A stretch of DNA of 64,000 bases from Candidimonas humi (lineage in GTDB: Bacteria; Pseudomonadota; Gammaproteobacteria; Burkholderiales; Burkholderiaceae_B). Location: positions 620,001 through 684,000 of the forward strand of contig NZ_JAHTBN010000002.1 in NCBI RefSeq assembly GCF_019166065.1. Reading direction: 5' to 3'. Below, in pieces: positions 16,051 to 24,110 of this stretch. The number at the start of each line of letters is the position of its first letter. The first letter of the stretch is position 1. The notes below the pieces were generated by a model that was given only the letters and a program-made list of their open reading frames with translations, was not told the DNA's origin and searched no databases. A program made the position numbers and the translations under genes.

Positions 16051-17883
16051 ATGTGCGGCATCGTCGGCGCCGTCGCTCAACGCGACATCACCCCCATTCT
16101 TCTGCAAGGCCTCAAGCGTCTCGAATACCGAGGCTACGACTCCTGCGGCGTCGCCGTCTACGCCGACGGCGAACTCAAGCGCGCACGCAGCACCCAGCGC
16201 GTGGCCGAACTCGAACGCGAGATCCAGGCCGAACACCTCAGCGGCTACACCGGCATCGCCCACACTCGCTGGGCCACCCACGGCGCGCCCGCCACCCACA
16301 ACGCCCACCCGCATTTCTCCAGCCTGGGCAAAGGCCCGGCGCGCATCGCGCTGGTGCACAACGGCATCATCGAAAACCACGACGAACTGCGCACCGAACT
16401 GCAGGCCGCCGGCTACGTGTTCGAAAGCCAGACCGACACCGAAGTCATCGCCCACCTCATCAACCATCTTTATGCGGGCGACTTGTTCGAAGCCGTGCAG
16501 CAGGCCACGCGCCGCCTTACCGGCGCCTACGCCATCGCCGTGTTCTGCCGCGACGAACCGCATCGCGTCATCGGCGCGCGCCACGGCTCGCCGCTGGTCG
16601 TGGGCCTGGGCAACAACGAAAACTTCCTCGCCTCCGACGCCCTGGCCCTGGCCGGCACCACCGACCAGATCGTCTACCTCGAAGACGGCGACGTCGTCGA
16701 CCTGCAGCTCGCACGCATCTGGGTCGTCGACGGCCAGGGCCGGCCGGCCGAACGCCAGGCGCACACCGTGCATGTACATACTGCCGCGGCCGAACTCGGC
16801 CCCTACCGCCACTACATGCAGAAAGAAATCTTCGAGCAGCCCCGCGCCGTCGGCGACACCTTGCAAGACATAGAAAGCATCACCCCCGAGCTCTTCGGCG
16901 ACGCCGCCTACAAGATCTTCAAGGACATCGACAACGTCCTGGTGCTGGCTTGCGGCACCAGCTACTACGCGGGCCTCACCGCCCGCTACTGGATAGAGTC
17001 CGTCGCCCGCATCCCCGTCAACGTCGAAATCGCCAGCGAATACCGCTATCGCGACAGCGTGCCCAACCCGCGCACCCTGGTCGTCACCATCTCGCAATCC
17101 GGCGAGACCGCCGACACCCTAGCCGCCCTCAAGCACGCGCGCAGCCTCGGCATGGAACAGACCCTGACCATCTGCAACGTCGCCACCAGCGCCATGGTGC
17201 GCGAGTGCAAGCTGGCCTACATCACCCGCGCCGGCGTCGAGATCGGCGTAGCCTCGACCAAGGCCTTCACCACCCAGCTCACCGCCTTGTTCCTGCTGAC
17301 CCTGGCGCTGGCCCAGGTCAAGGGCCAGATCAACGACGAACAAGAGGCCGAGCACCTCAAGGCCTTGCGCCACCTGCCCGTGGCCATAGGCGCGGTGCTG
17401 GCGCTGGAACCCCAGATCATGGACTGGGCCGACCGTTTCGCCAGCAAGGAAAACGCCTTGTTCCTGGGCCGCGGCATGCATTACCCCATCGCCCTCGAAG
17501 GCGCGCTCAAGCTCAAGGAAATCAGCTACATCCACGCCGAAGCCTACCCCGCCGGCGAACTCAAGCACGGCCCCCTGGCCCTGGTCACCGAGCACATGCC
17601 GGTAGTCACCATCGCCCCGCGCGACGAACTGCTGGAAAAGCTCAAGTCCAACATGCAGGAAGTCCACGCCCGCGGCGGCGAACTCTACGTCTTCGCCGAC
17701 GCCGACACCCGCATCGGCAGCAGCGAAGGCATACACGTCATACGCATGCCCGAACACTACGGCAAGCTGTCGCCGATCCTGCATACGATACCGCTGCAAC
17801 TGCTGGCGTATCACACGGCGTGTGCACGCGGGACGGACGTGGACAAGCCGCGGAACCTGGCCAAGAGCGTGACGGTGGAATAG
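16051..17883 (+). CDS. glmS: Glutamine-fructose-6-phosphate aminotransferase (isomerizing)
   Basis: GlmS makes glucosamine-6-phosphate from fructose-6-phosphate and glutamine, the first step toward UDP-GlcNAc. It has 610 residues. C2 (after Met1 removal, the N-terminal nucleophile) starts the class II glutaminase domain [12 protein letters not shown]. Two SIS domains follow (about residues 285-430 and 455-595), with [13 protein letters not shown] and EVGVAS-like [10 protein letters not shown] (here [11 protein letters not shown]) sugar-phosphate loops. The conserved C-terminus is [12 protein letters not shown]. An AAGGAG lies before the ATG. glmU is 4 kb upstream on the same strand. Confidence 0.98.
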   Translation: MCGIVGAVAQRDITPILLQGLKRLEYRGYDSCGVAVYADGELKRARSTQRVAELEREIQAEHLSGYTGIAHTRWATHGAPATHNAHPHFSSLGKGPARIALVHNGIIENHDELRTELQAAGYVFESQTDTEVIAHLINHLYAGDLFEAVQQATRRLTGAYAIAVFCRDEPHRVIGARHGSPLVVGLGNNENFLASDALALAGTTDQIVYLEDGDVVDLQLARIWVVDGQGRPAERQAHTVHVHTAAAELGPYRHYMQKEIFEQPRAVGDTLQDIESITPELFGDAAYKIFKDIDNVLVLACGTSYYAGLTARYWIESVARIPVNVEIASEYRYRDSVPNPRTLVVTISQSGETADTLAALKHARSLGMEQTLTICNVATSAMVRECKLAYITRAGVEIGVASTKAFTTQLTALFLLTLALAQVKGQINDEQEAEHLKALRHLPVAIGAVLALEPQIMDWADRFASKENALFLGRGMHYPIALEGALKLKEISYIHAEAYPAGELKHGPLALVTEHMPVVTIAPRDELLEKLKSNMQEVHARGGELYVFADADTRIGSSEGIHVIRMPEHYGKLSPILHTIPLQLLAYHTACARGTDVDKPRNLAKSVTVE

Positions 17884-17954
17884 GGGGGCGGCTTGAGTGG
17901 CCTTTGCCGGAGGTAAATAGCAAAGTGTCTGATCCGTTTTAAGGAGAAGCTTCC

Positions 17955-18611
17955 ATGACTCTGGCCGCCAAAGAAGCGGTAGGTGCCAATTTCAGCGCTG
18001 AGGCCATGCGCCATGCACAAGCGCTTACCTGGGCCGCCACGGAAAAGATCGCCGAGACAATCCGCCCTGGCATGCGTGAATCCGAGGCACTTTCCGCCGG
18101 CAAGGCCTTGCTGGCGTCCTTGGGCATGGAGCGAATCTGGCATCCGGTATTGATACGGTTTGGCCACAATACCCTGCGGACATTTGGCGAACAGAGCCAA
18201 GACGACCCGATTCTTGGTGATGACGATATCTACTTCATTGACATCGGAGTGATGTGGCAAGGGCACGAAGGCGATTGTGGCCTTACTCGCACCACCGGCC
18301 ATGACCCGGAGATGCGTCGGTGCGCCTCGGATGCGAAGCGTCTTTTCGAGGTGGTTCGGGAATACTGGCAGACGCACGGCGTCACAGGACAGGCGCTATA
18401 CGCCTATGCTGCGGAGCAGGCTGAATCCATGGGGTGGAAACTCAACCTCGACATGAAGGGCCACCGTGTCGGTGACTTTCCCCATTCGATTTACAAACCC
18501 GGGAAACTCGCCGACCTGCCACATACTCCGAGCGGGGGACTGTGGATTCTGGAAATTCAAATCGCACATCCGACAAGACCATTCGGTGCGTTTTACGAAG
18601 ACTTGCTGTAA
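17955..18611 (+). CDS. M24-family metallopeptidase-like protein (Xaa-Pro/methionine aminopeptidase fold)
   Basis: A 218-residue pita-bread fold protein without the N-terminal creatinase domain. Candidate metal ligands are spread as in M24: D in YFIDIG, D in EGDCG, H in KGHRVGD, E in WILEIQ and E in FYEDLL. It may cleave N-terminal residues or act on a small amide-type substrate; the substrate is unknown. AAGGAG lies 8 nt before the ATG. It is 71 bp after glmS but less GC-rich than its neighbours, and starts an accessory-looking stretch. Whether it shares the glmS transcript is unclear. Confidence 0.8.
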   Translation: MTLAAKEAVGANFSAEAMRHAQALTWAATEKIAETIRPGMRESEALSAGKALLASLGMERIWHPVLIRFGHNTLRTFGEQSQDDPILGDDDIYFIDIGVMWQGHEGDCGLTRTTGHDPEMRRCASDAKRLFEVVREYWQTHGVTGQALYAYAAEQAESMGWKLNLDMKGHRVGDFPHSIYKPGKLADLPHTPSGGLWILEIQIAHPTRPFGAFYEDLL

Positions 18612-18748
18612 ATAAACGACCGTGTCGGCGGTAGGAGGAAGGGTGAAATTAAAGCCTTTCCATGTGGTGTGTGTCAGTGTATCGGTCGCGTGTGGACGTA
18701 TAGATCTGTGCAGTTGCTTGCCCGATCCACTCATGCAGTCCAGGGGCG

Positions 18749-19393
18749 CTAAGGTGCTTCCGGATCCAACTCAAAGGCCACTTCAAGCACTGGTTTAGCC
18801 CATTCTGGAGTATCGGCAGCCTCTACAAGTGTGACTGGATAAAGGCGCTTGCCGGCGCACATTTCCAGGAGCAGTTTCGGCTCGCCGATCGCCTGTCCTA
18901 TTTCATATTGCGTGCTGTTGTCGTACACGCGCAAATGCGCTAAAGACGGCATCAAGATAATCAGGTTTTTCAAGGAAGACGTCCAGCGCTGATGCACCTT
19001 GGCCTGCGGGATGTCATGGCCGCCGTTTTGGACACGTTGCCTGATGCGATCAAGGTGAAGCTGGGGATCGCGCAGCCCGCAATACCAGATCATGACGTCA
19101 TGCGTCTCGCATGCCTGCAACAGATACTGTGTAATGCTTTGCCCACCCAGTGTCGTCTCGAACGCAAAGGAGCTGCGTTTGGCCATGGCCTGCCGCAATC
19201 GGCGCACACTTTCTTGCCAGGCTTCTATATTGGCCTGCTCTTGGGCGACTTCGTAATCGGACGCTAACACCCTGGCAAAATCATCCGGGTTGTACCAAGC
19301 CAAGCCTGCTCGAGTAAGCAAATGGCCGCCGATGGAACTCTTGCCGGCGCCGTTGACGCCGGCCAGCACATACAAGACGGGCTTGTTCGGCAT
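18749..19393 (-). CDS. Zeta-toxin-like kinase (P-loop), toxin of a TA pair
   Basis: A 214-residue P-loop protein. The Walker A motif AGVNGAGKSS lies near residues 11-20, and the FAFETTL segment matches the substrate loop of zeta toxins, which phosphorylate UDP-GlcNAc to block wall synthesis. The length suits zeta-like proteins. Its ATG overlaps the upstream antitoxin stop by one base (TAATG), a typical toxin-antitoxin arrangement. Activity is inferred from family. It lies about 1 kb from glmS, which feeds the pathway that such toxins hit; this may be chance. Confidence 0.82.
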   Translation of the reverse strand: MPNKPVLYVLAGVNGAGKSSIGGHLLTRAGLAWYNPDDFARVLASDYEVAQEQANIEAWQESVRRLRQAMAKRSSFAFETTLGGQSITQYLLQACETHDVMIWYCGLRDPQLHLDRIRQRVQNGGHDIPQAKVHQRWTSSLKNLIILMPSLAHLRVYDNSTQYEIGQAIGEPKLLLEMCAGKRLYPVTLVEAADTPEWAKPVLEVAFELDPEAP

Positions 19394-19755
19394 TAATAGG
19401 TGTCCCCGGCCTTGACCTTGCCATCCAGCGTCCCCGGGTTGGCCATCAGATCTCGCAGCCGGTGCCCGGCATCGGGCGTGTCGAGCGTAGCCAGCCGGGC
19501 ATCGAACCGATCCCGGAGCGCTTGCAGCGGATCATTGACCGCGTTGGCGGCGGAGCGGGCCGCTTTGATAAGCCGGTCGTATTCCTGGGTAGACAGAATG
19601 ACGGCCTCTGGCTCGCTATGATTGGTGACTACCAGCCGGCCCACGCCGCTCAGCGAGCGCATGACGCCTTTCCAGCCCTCGCGTTTGATGGTCGAAGCGG
19701 GTGCCGTCGGCAACTGGGAAATTGCTTCAAATTGCGCAGCCATCATGTTCTCCAT
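19393..19755 (-). CDS. Phd/YefM-like antitoxin of the zeta-like toxin
   Basis: A protein of up to 120 residues, upstream of and translationally coupled to the zeta-like toxin. The segment RLVVTNHSEPEAVILSTQEYDRL matches the Phd/YefM fold (written within limits: core VVTNHSEPEAVILSTQEY). The N-terminus should bind DNA and the C-terminus the toxin. The true start may be the fourth or fifth codon (19746 or 19743), since GGAG sits just before them. Pairing of a zeta toxin with a Phd-like rather than an epsilon antitoxin is the odd point. Confidence 0.75.
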   Translation of the reverse strand: MENMMAAQFEAISQLPTAPASTIKREGWKGVMRSLSGVGRLVVTNHSEPEAVILSTQEYDRLIKAARSAANAVNDPLQALRDRFDARLATLDTPDAGHRLRDLMANPGTLDGKVKAGDTY

Positions 19756-19868
19756 GGAAAAGCCTATTTGATCTATTTTACCTAATTTGGACCTTTTGTC
19801 GCGATCCTATACCTGCGAACATCTATCCCTTGCAGAGTCACCGCGTTCCGTATTTCCGCAGTCTTTAG

Positions 19869-19915
19869 GGCCTGTTCAGCCTAAAAGTGTGGCACCCCTT
19901 TAGGGTGAGCAGGCC
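19869..19915. repeat. Imperfect 17-bp inverted repeat
   Basis: GGCCTGTTCAGCCTAAA (19869-19885) pairs with TTTAGGGTGAGCAGGCC (19899-19915) at 15 of 17 positions, with a 13-nt loop. It lies just before the LysR remnants. It could be a terminator-like hairpin or an end of a lost mobile element. Confidence 0.55.
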
Positions 19916-19929
19916 CCAGTCCAATTCCG

Positions 19930-20043
19930 ATGTCGGGCAATCGAAAAATCAACAAGCCGTGGACTTTATTTTCCGCGGCCGCCGGCGACATGGGCGAACA
20001 GCATTTTGCGGATTGGTTGCGCGAGCATATCCAGGAGCGGTGA
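19930..20043 (+). pseudogene. Short open frame, possible C-terminal remnant of a LysR-type regulator
   Basis: The 37-codon frame ends GDMGEQHFADWLREHIQER. That ending resembles the final helix of LysR-family proteins (a WLR motif near the C-terminus). It has no good ribosome site. Together with the next fragment, which matches the region after the LysR DNA-binding domain, it suggests debris from one or two regulator genes in scrambled order. The assignment is weak. Confidence 0.35.
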
Positions 20044-20051
20044 GTCCGGGC

Positions 20052-20288
20052 AGGATGGAATTGCTGGAACTGGCGCGGGGGACGCAGGACGCGATCGAAC
20101 TATTGTCTGGTGCGGAACGCATTACGGATGCTTTTGATCCCGCCACCCACAGCGGCCATTATCAATTGATGGCTTCGGAGGGCGTGACCGCCGTGCTGCT
20201 CCCGCGGCTGATGGAGCGTGTGTGCGCCACGGCACCCAATTTGCGGCTGACTGTCGGGGTTGTAGAGCCGTGGAGGCCGACAAGGTGA
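20052..20288 (+). pseudogene. Fragment of a LysR-type regulator (hinge and start of effector domain)
   Basis: The translation MELLELARGTQDAIELL followed by AFDPATHSGHYQLMASEG and VTAVLLPRLMERVCATAPNL matches the linker helix and first strand/helix of LysR effector domains of the NodD/LinR type, where FDPA..R.F.....D.....LLP.L is usual. The helix-turn-helix before it and most of the effector domain after it are missing, so it is a truncated remnant. An open frame extends from 19887 but its first part has no recognisable homology. Confidence 0.6.
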
Positions 20289-20337
20289 GGCCGCACGCCA
20301 TAGCCATAGCCGACGCGGTAAAGGTCTAGTCGGCGCA

Positions 20338-21870
20338 TCATTCCAGGTCGGGATGCCGATCGGTCAATCTCTGGCGGCGTGCTTTCAGCACTTCGATTTG
20401 CTGCTCCAGAGCCACAATCTCTTCGTCGACTTCTTGGACTGTCTGTTCTATATGATCGTAGGCCTGCTGCAGCAGCGCTCTTGCCTCGCGGGGATTGGAT
20501 GCATTGGGGGTGTCGCCGCGCAGCGGGCGATTCGCGGTTTCCGGAAGATAGAACGATGTAATCAAACCGATCATGGCAGCTATCATCAAATAAATGGCGG
20601 GTACCATCAAGTTGTTCGTTGTTTCTACCAGCCAGGCGGCGACCGTTGGAGTCAGGCCGGCGATAATGATTGCCACATTGAATGAGCTCGCTAATGCGCT
20701 ATATCGGATGCGCGTGGGAAAAAGCGCCGGCAAGGTGGCTGCCATGACGCCGATCAGGAAATTCAGGAAGATCGCGATCAATAGCAGGCCCACGAAAATC
20801 AAGCCAATATTGTCATGGCCGATCAGCATGAAAGCCGGAAAGGCAATAATCAACAGGCCCAGGCTGCCGATCAGCAAGAATGGTTTGCGGCCGACTTTGT
20901 CACTGAAAAATCCGACGATAGGTTGTACGAACAGCATCCCTATCATGACCACGACGATAATAAGTACACCGTGATCCTCGGAATATCCCAGGCTGCTGGA
21001 CAGATAGGTCGGCATGTAGGTCAGCAGCATATAGTAGGTGATATTGGTGGCCAGAACCATGCCGATGCAGACCAGTAGCGGCTTGCGATATGTTGAGAAG
21101 ATATCGAGGAAAGACATTGTCGGCCGCTCTTTGATGGCATCGCGGTCTTCTTTTTCCATTTTTTCCAACTGCTGGGTAAAGGCGGGCGTTTCTTCCGCCG
21201 CATGACGCAGGTGCAGCCCCAGCAGCCCCAACGGCCCGGCGATAAAAAAGGGAATGCGCCACCCCCAATCGAGGAATGAAGCCTCACCCAGTATCGCCTG
21301 CAGCAGCACGACCATGCCTGCGCCCAGGACGAAACCGGCAATAGAGCCGAAATCCAGCCAGCTGCCCAGGAATCCACGCCGTCGATCGGGAGCATATTCG
21401 GCTACGAAGATCGCGGCCCCCGTGTATTCGCCGCCAACCGAGAAGCCCTGCGCCAGCTTGCACAGCAACAGTATGATGGGCGCCCACAGGCCGATGCTGG
21501 CGTAGGACGGGATCAGGCCGATGCAGAAGGTACTGATCGCCATGATGATGATGGTGAGCGACAACACCTTTTGCCGCCCGAAGCGATCACCCATCAGGCC
21601 GAAGAAAACCCCGCCCAGCGGGCGAACCAGAAAGGGCACGGAGAACGTGCCCAGCGCCGCGATCGTCTGGACGGCGGGCGCGGCATCTGGGAAAAAGACT
21701 TTGCCCAGGGCGAAAGCGACGAATCCATAGACTCCGAAATCGAACCATTCCATGGCATTGCCAAGTGCCGCAGCCGTGACGGCTTTCTTGAGCTTGGCAT
21801 CATCGATAACCGTAATGTCATGGATACTGAGAGGGCGAACATCCGGCGGCGTGGCGGTGCGTTGGGTCAT
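20338..21870 (-). CDS. proP: ProP-type MFS osmolyte:H+ symporter
   Basis: A 510-residue member of the metabolite:H+ symporter branch of MFS. The N-terminus of helix 1 reads GNAMEWFDFGVYGFVAFALG, and the helix 2-3 loop GDRFGRQKVL is the MFS signature. The C-terminal extension (about residues 455-510) is a heptad-rich coiled coil (QQAYDHIEQTVQEVDEEIVA is part of it), a hallmark of osmosensing ProP. ProP imports proline and glycine betaine under osmotic stress. The length matches E. coli ProP (about 500). It is divergent from the quinone reductase gene. Confidence 0.9.
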   Translation of the reverse strand: MTQRTATPPDVRPLSIHDITVIDDAKLKKAVTAAALGNAMEWFDFGVYGFVAFALGKVFFPDAAPAVQTIAALGTFSVPFLVRPLGGVFFGLMGDRFGRQKVLSLTIIIMAISTFCIGLIPSYASIGLWAPIILLLCKLAQGFSVGGEYTGAAIFVAEYAPDRRRGFLGSWLDFGSIAGFVLGAGMVVLLQAILGEASFLDWGWRIPFFIAGPLGLLGLHLRHAAEETPAFTQQLEKMEKEDRDAIKERPTMSFLDIFSTYRKPLLVCIGMVLATNITYYMLLTYMPTYLSSSLGYSEDHGVLIIVVVMIGMLFVQPIVGFFSDKVGRKPFLLIGSLGLLIIAFPAFMLIGHDNIGLIFVGLLLIAIFLNFLIGVMAATLPALFPTRIRYSALASSFNVAIIIAGLTPTVAAWLVETTNNLMVPAIYLMIAAMIGLITSFYLPETANRPLRGDTPNASNPREARALLQQAYDHIEQTVQEVDEEIVALEQQIEVLKARRQRLTDRHPDLE

Positions 21871-22176
21871 GAGTTTCTTTTCCGTGGCAGGTAAAGTACA
21901 AAAATTGCTCCTGCTGGCATTGCGTATCGCAGAAAGCTCCTCCCCTTATTTCTCAGTTCCCCGGCTGCGGGCGGACAGTCTGCGTTGGCGAGCATACTCT
22001 CGTGACCATAGGGCCCAATTGCGGCATGTGTCAATTGCCGGGCCGGCCAGCACCGGCCATAGTCTGCCCGTGATGCATAATGACACTTGTGATTCTTATG
22101 TGGGTGCCTACTGTGACACGACCCGTGTCATGCCATTAACTCACTGTGTATGCGGGTCAATACACAAGGAACCAGC
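21871..22176. other. proP-qor intergenic region
   Basis: 306 bp between divergent starts. The only structured element found is the dyad at 22114-22130. No clear sigma-70 promoter or small gene was recognised. Confidence 0.5.
22114..22130. promoter_or_regulatory. 17-bp dyad TGACACG-N3-CGTGTCA upstream of quinone reductase gene
   Basis: Perfect 7-bp arms around ACC, centred about 55 bp before the ATG of the quinone-reductase-like gene. A lone TGACAC half-site is at 22081. The symmetry suggests a repressor or activator site; the protein is unknown. Confidence 0.45.
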
Positions 22177-23154
22177 ATGCGTCTACCTGCCATTGTCCTG
22201 CGCGGCGCGGGCGATCCCGATCAGCTACGCCTTGAAGACGTGGATGTCGCCGAACCTGGCCCTGGAGAAGTACAGATCCGGCACACGGCCATCGGCGTCA
22301 ACTTCCACGATGTGTATGTGCGCTCGGGCCTGTACCATACCTTGGCCTTGCCGGGCATCCCCGGCATAGAGGCGGCGGGGGTGGTCACTGCCACCGGGCC
22401 CGGCGCCACTCGGTTCCGGCCTGGCGACCGCGTTGCTTATATCACCAGGCAGTACGGCTGCTATGCCACCGCGCGTACCATCGATGAAGATGCGCTCATC
22501 CCTTTGCCGGACGGTATCTCCGACGAGCTGGCCGCGACACACTTGCTCAAGGGGCTTACGGCCTACGCCTTGCTGCATGAGGTCTATGCCGTCAAGCCGC
22601 GGGACCGGGTGCTGGTGCATGCCGCCGCCGGCGGGGTAGGGGCCTTGCTATGTCAATGGGCGGCCGCCAAGGGCGCCTGCGTGATCGGCACGGTGGGCGG
22701 GCTCGAGAAGGCCGACTTTGCCTTGCGGCATGGGTGCTCGCATGCAATCCTGTATCGCGACGAAGATTTCGTGGCGCGAGTAAACGAAATCACCGCAGGC
22801 GAAGGGGTGCAGGCCGCCTACGATTCGGTGGGCAAGGATACTTTTTTTGGCTCTTTGGCCTGCCTGGCGCCCACCGGCCATCTGGCCAACTTCGGCCAGT
22901 CGTCGGGGGCCGTGCCGCCCTTCGAAGTATCGCTTCTGTTCAAGAAGTCCAACTCCCTGTCGCGCATGAGCGTATTCGTGCAATTGCGCCATGCCGATCA
23001 TCGCCGCGAGGTTGCGCAGCAGCTTTTCAAGGCATTCGCCGAGGGCGTGTTGAAGCCTGGCCCGATGCAAAAGTTCGCTCTTGCGGCCGCTGCGCAGGCG
23101 CATCGGGCGATGGAATCCCGCGCACGGATGGGCTCGCTGCTACTGGTTCCGTAA
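22177..23154 (+). CDS. NADPH:quinone oxidoreductase-like zinc-independent MDR protein
   Basis: A 325-residue medium-chain dehydrogenase/reductase, close to E. coli QorA in length. The N-terminal GroES-like domain includes GVNFHDVYVRSGLY, and the C-terminal Rossmann fold has the AAAGGVGALLCQWA nucleotide loop (about residues 150-163). The zinc ligands of alcohol dehydrogenases are absent, as in quinone reductases. It likely reduces quinones or enones with NADPH. AAGGA lies before the ATG at 22177; an in-frame ATG at 22150 has no ribosome site. It overlaps the convergent DehI-like gene by 15 bp. Confidence 0.88.
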   Translation: MRLPAIVLRGAGDPDQLRLEDVDVAEPGPGEVQIRHTAIGVNFHDVYVRSGLYHTLALPGIPGIEAAGVVTATGPGATRFRPGDRVAYITRQYGCYATARTIDEDALIPLPDGISDELAATHLLKGLTAYALLHEVYAVKPRDRVLVHAAAGGVGALLCQWAAAKGACVIGTVGGLEKADFALRHGCSHAILYRDEDFVARVNEITAGEGVQAAYDSVGKDTFFGSLACLAPTGHLANFGQSSGAVPPFEVSLLFKKSNSLSRMSVFVQLRHADHRREVAQQLFKAFAEGVLKPGPMQKFALAAAAQAHRAMESRARMGSLLLVP

Positions 23155-24006
23155 CTTGCCGGCGGGTTCCGGAAGGGCGCGGCGCAGAATTTCGCCCACG
23201 ACGATCATCTCGGGGATTTTCCACGAGAATCGTTCCAGCAAGACCCGGATGCGGTCCCGGTCGGGCAGTTCGTCCTTGTCCGGGCAATCTATCGTTTCGG
23301 CCAATCTGGCGGATTCGCGCAGGGCGGATTCGCGCACTTGCCTGACGAACAAATCCAGTTGCCCGCGCCGGATCAAAGGCTGCAAGAGTATCGACGCTAC
23401 GGGAAGAAAGCCGGGTATGTCGGCCAGGTGCCGGTAAAGGCTGGGAAATAAGCGAGGCTCACCCGGGGCGGATTGGTCGAGGCTTATCTCCTGGATCAAT
23501 CTTGCTGTGGTATCGGGAATGTCCTGGGGCGCAAGCATGGTTGTGATCGGGACGATAGCCGGCGGCGGGACCCATTCTTCCGCGGGGGCAGGCGCCGGCA
23601 CATTGTTCCTTTGTCGTTGCGATGCGGATCCCAGTATCAAGTCCAGCACGCCGATGGCAATGAGATTGCATGGATTGACGCGGTTGTATACGTCAAGCGC
23701 TCTTTCCGCTTTTTGCCTGGCCGGCTGGTCGATGCCGAGCAGCATCAAGGCCTCTTCGGGGAATTGGCATTCCGGCGCCAGTTCCATGGCAGGGGCGATC
23801 TTCCAGCCTGCATCTTGAACCTGCCCGCGCTGGTACAGCGGCCCGATGCGGCGCCAGCACCACGGCAAGGCGCCGGGCGTCGCGGCTATCGTCCGGAAAA
23901 TCAATGCTGGCCTGTCGACGCCGGTGAGCCGGCTCAGCGACTGGTATATGGCTTGATTCTCTGCGTCATCGGGGACGGTGTTTTCGGGCAGGAAATGGGC
24001 TGGCAT
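23140..24006 (-). CDS. Protein with internal duplication, resembles DehI-family haloacid dehalogenase
   Basis: A 288-residue soluble protein made of two similar halves. RTIAATPGALPWCWRRIGPL in the first half lines up with RHLADIPGFLPVASILLQPL in the second, each followed by an RGQ triplet. This pseudo-dimer layout and length fit the DehI family (group I 2-haloacid dehalogenases and relatives), but I cannot confirm the catalytic Asp. A role with halogenated or hydroxylated short acids would suit the neighbouring CoA-ester genes. It is divergent from the CoA-transferase gene at 24111, and the operator at 24080 lies between them, so it may be in the same regulon. Confidence 0.5.
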   Translation of the reverse strand: MPAHFLPENTVPDDAENQAIYQSLSRLTGVDRPALIFRTIAATPGALPWCWRRIGPLYQRGQVQDAGWKIAPAMELAPECQFPEEALMLLGIDQPARQKAERALDVYNRVNPCNLIAIGVLDLILGSASQRQRNNVPAPAPAEEWVPPPAIVPITTMLAPQDIPDTTARLIQEISLDQSAPGEPRLFPSLYRHLADIPGFLPVASILLQPLIRRGQLDLFVRQVRESALRESARLAETIDCPDKDELPDRDRIRVLLERFSWKIPEMIVVGEILRRALPEPAGKLRNQ

Positions 24007-24049
24007 GGGCGGAGCTCTTTAAGTGGACGGGCACGGGAAGGGCGATGTC

Positions 24050-24094
24050 TTGACGCGCTGTATGTCTTCTTCCATAATGTACGTACATACGTAT
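24050..24094 (+). promoter_or_regulatory. Promoter with downstream GntR-type operator before the CaiB-HMGL operon
   Basis: -35 TTGACG (24050-24055), 17-bp spacer, -10 CATAAT (24073-24078). The operator candidate TACGTACATACGTAT (24080-24094) follows at once. It contains the palindromes TGTACGTACA and ATACGTAT. The same 15-mer with one change recurs at 27285. A repressor here would block transcription start. The GntR gene at 26352-27149 is the obvious candidate regulator. Confidence 0.72.
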
Positions 24095-24110
24095 ATTACG
24101 GGGAATTGGC

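Larger units (their letters stand above)
19756..20337. other. Gene-remnant region between TA pair and proP
   Basis: 582 bp without an intact conserved gene. It holds an imperfect inverted repeat (19869-19915), a 37-codon open frame (19930-20043) and a LysR-type fragment (about 20052-20288). It looks like a scar of deletion or recombination. Confidence 0.6.

Noticed and set aside
16053-17942. 629-codon plus-strand open frame overlapping glmS in another frame
   Set aside because: Arg/His-rich shadow of glmS; glmS has all its catalytic motifs and full length.
19869-19915. Insertion-sequence terminal repeats
   Set aside because: Only one imperfect inverted repeat with a 13-nt loop is present, with no transposase or target duplication. 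It is kept as a repeat but not called a mobile element.
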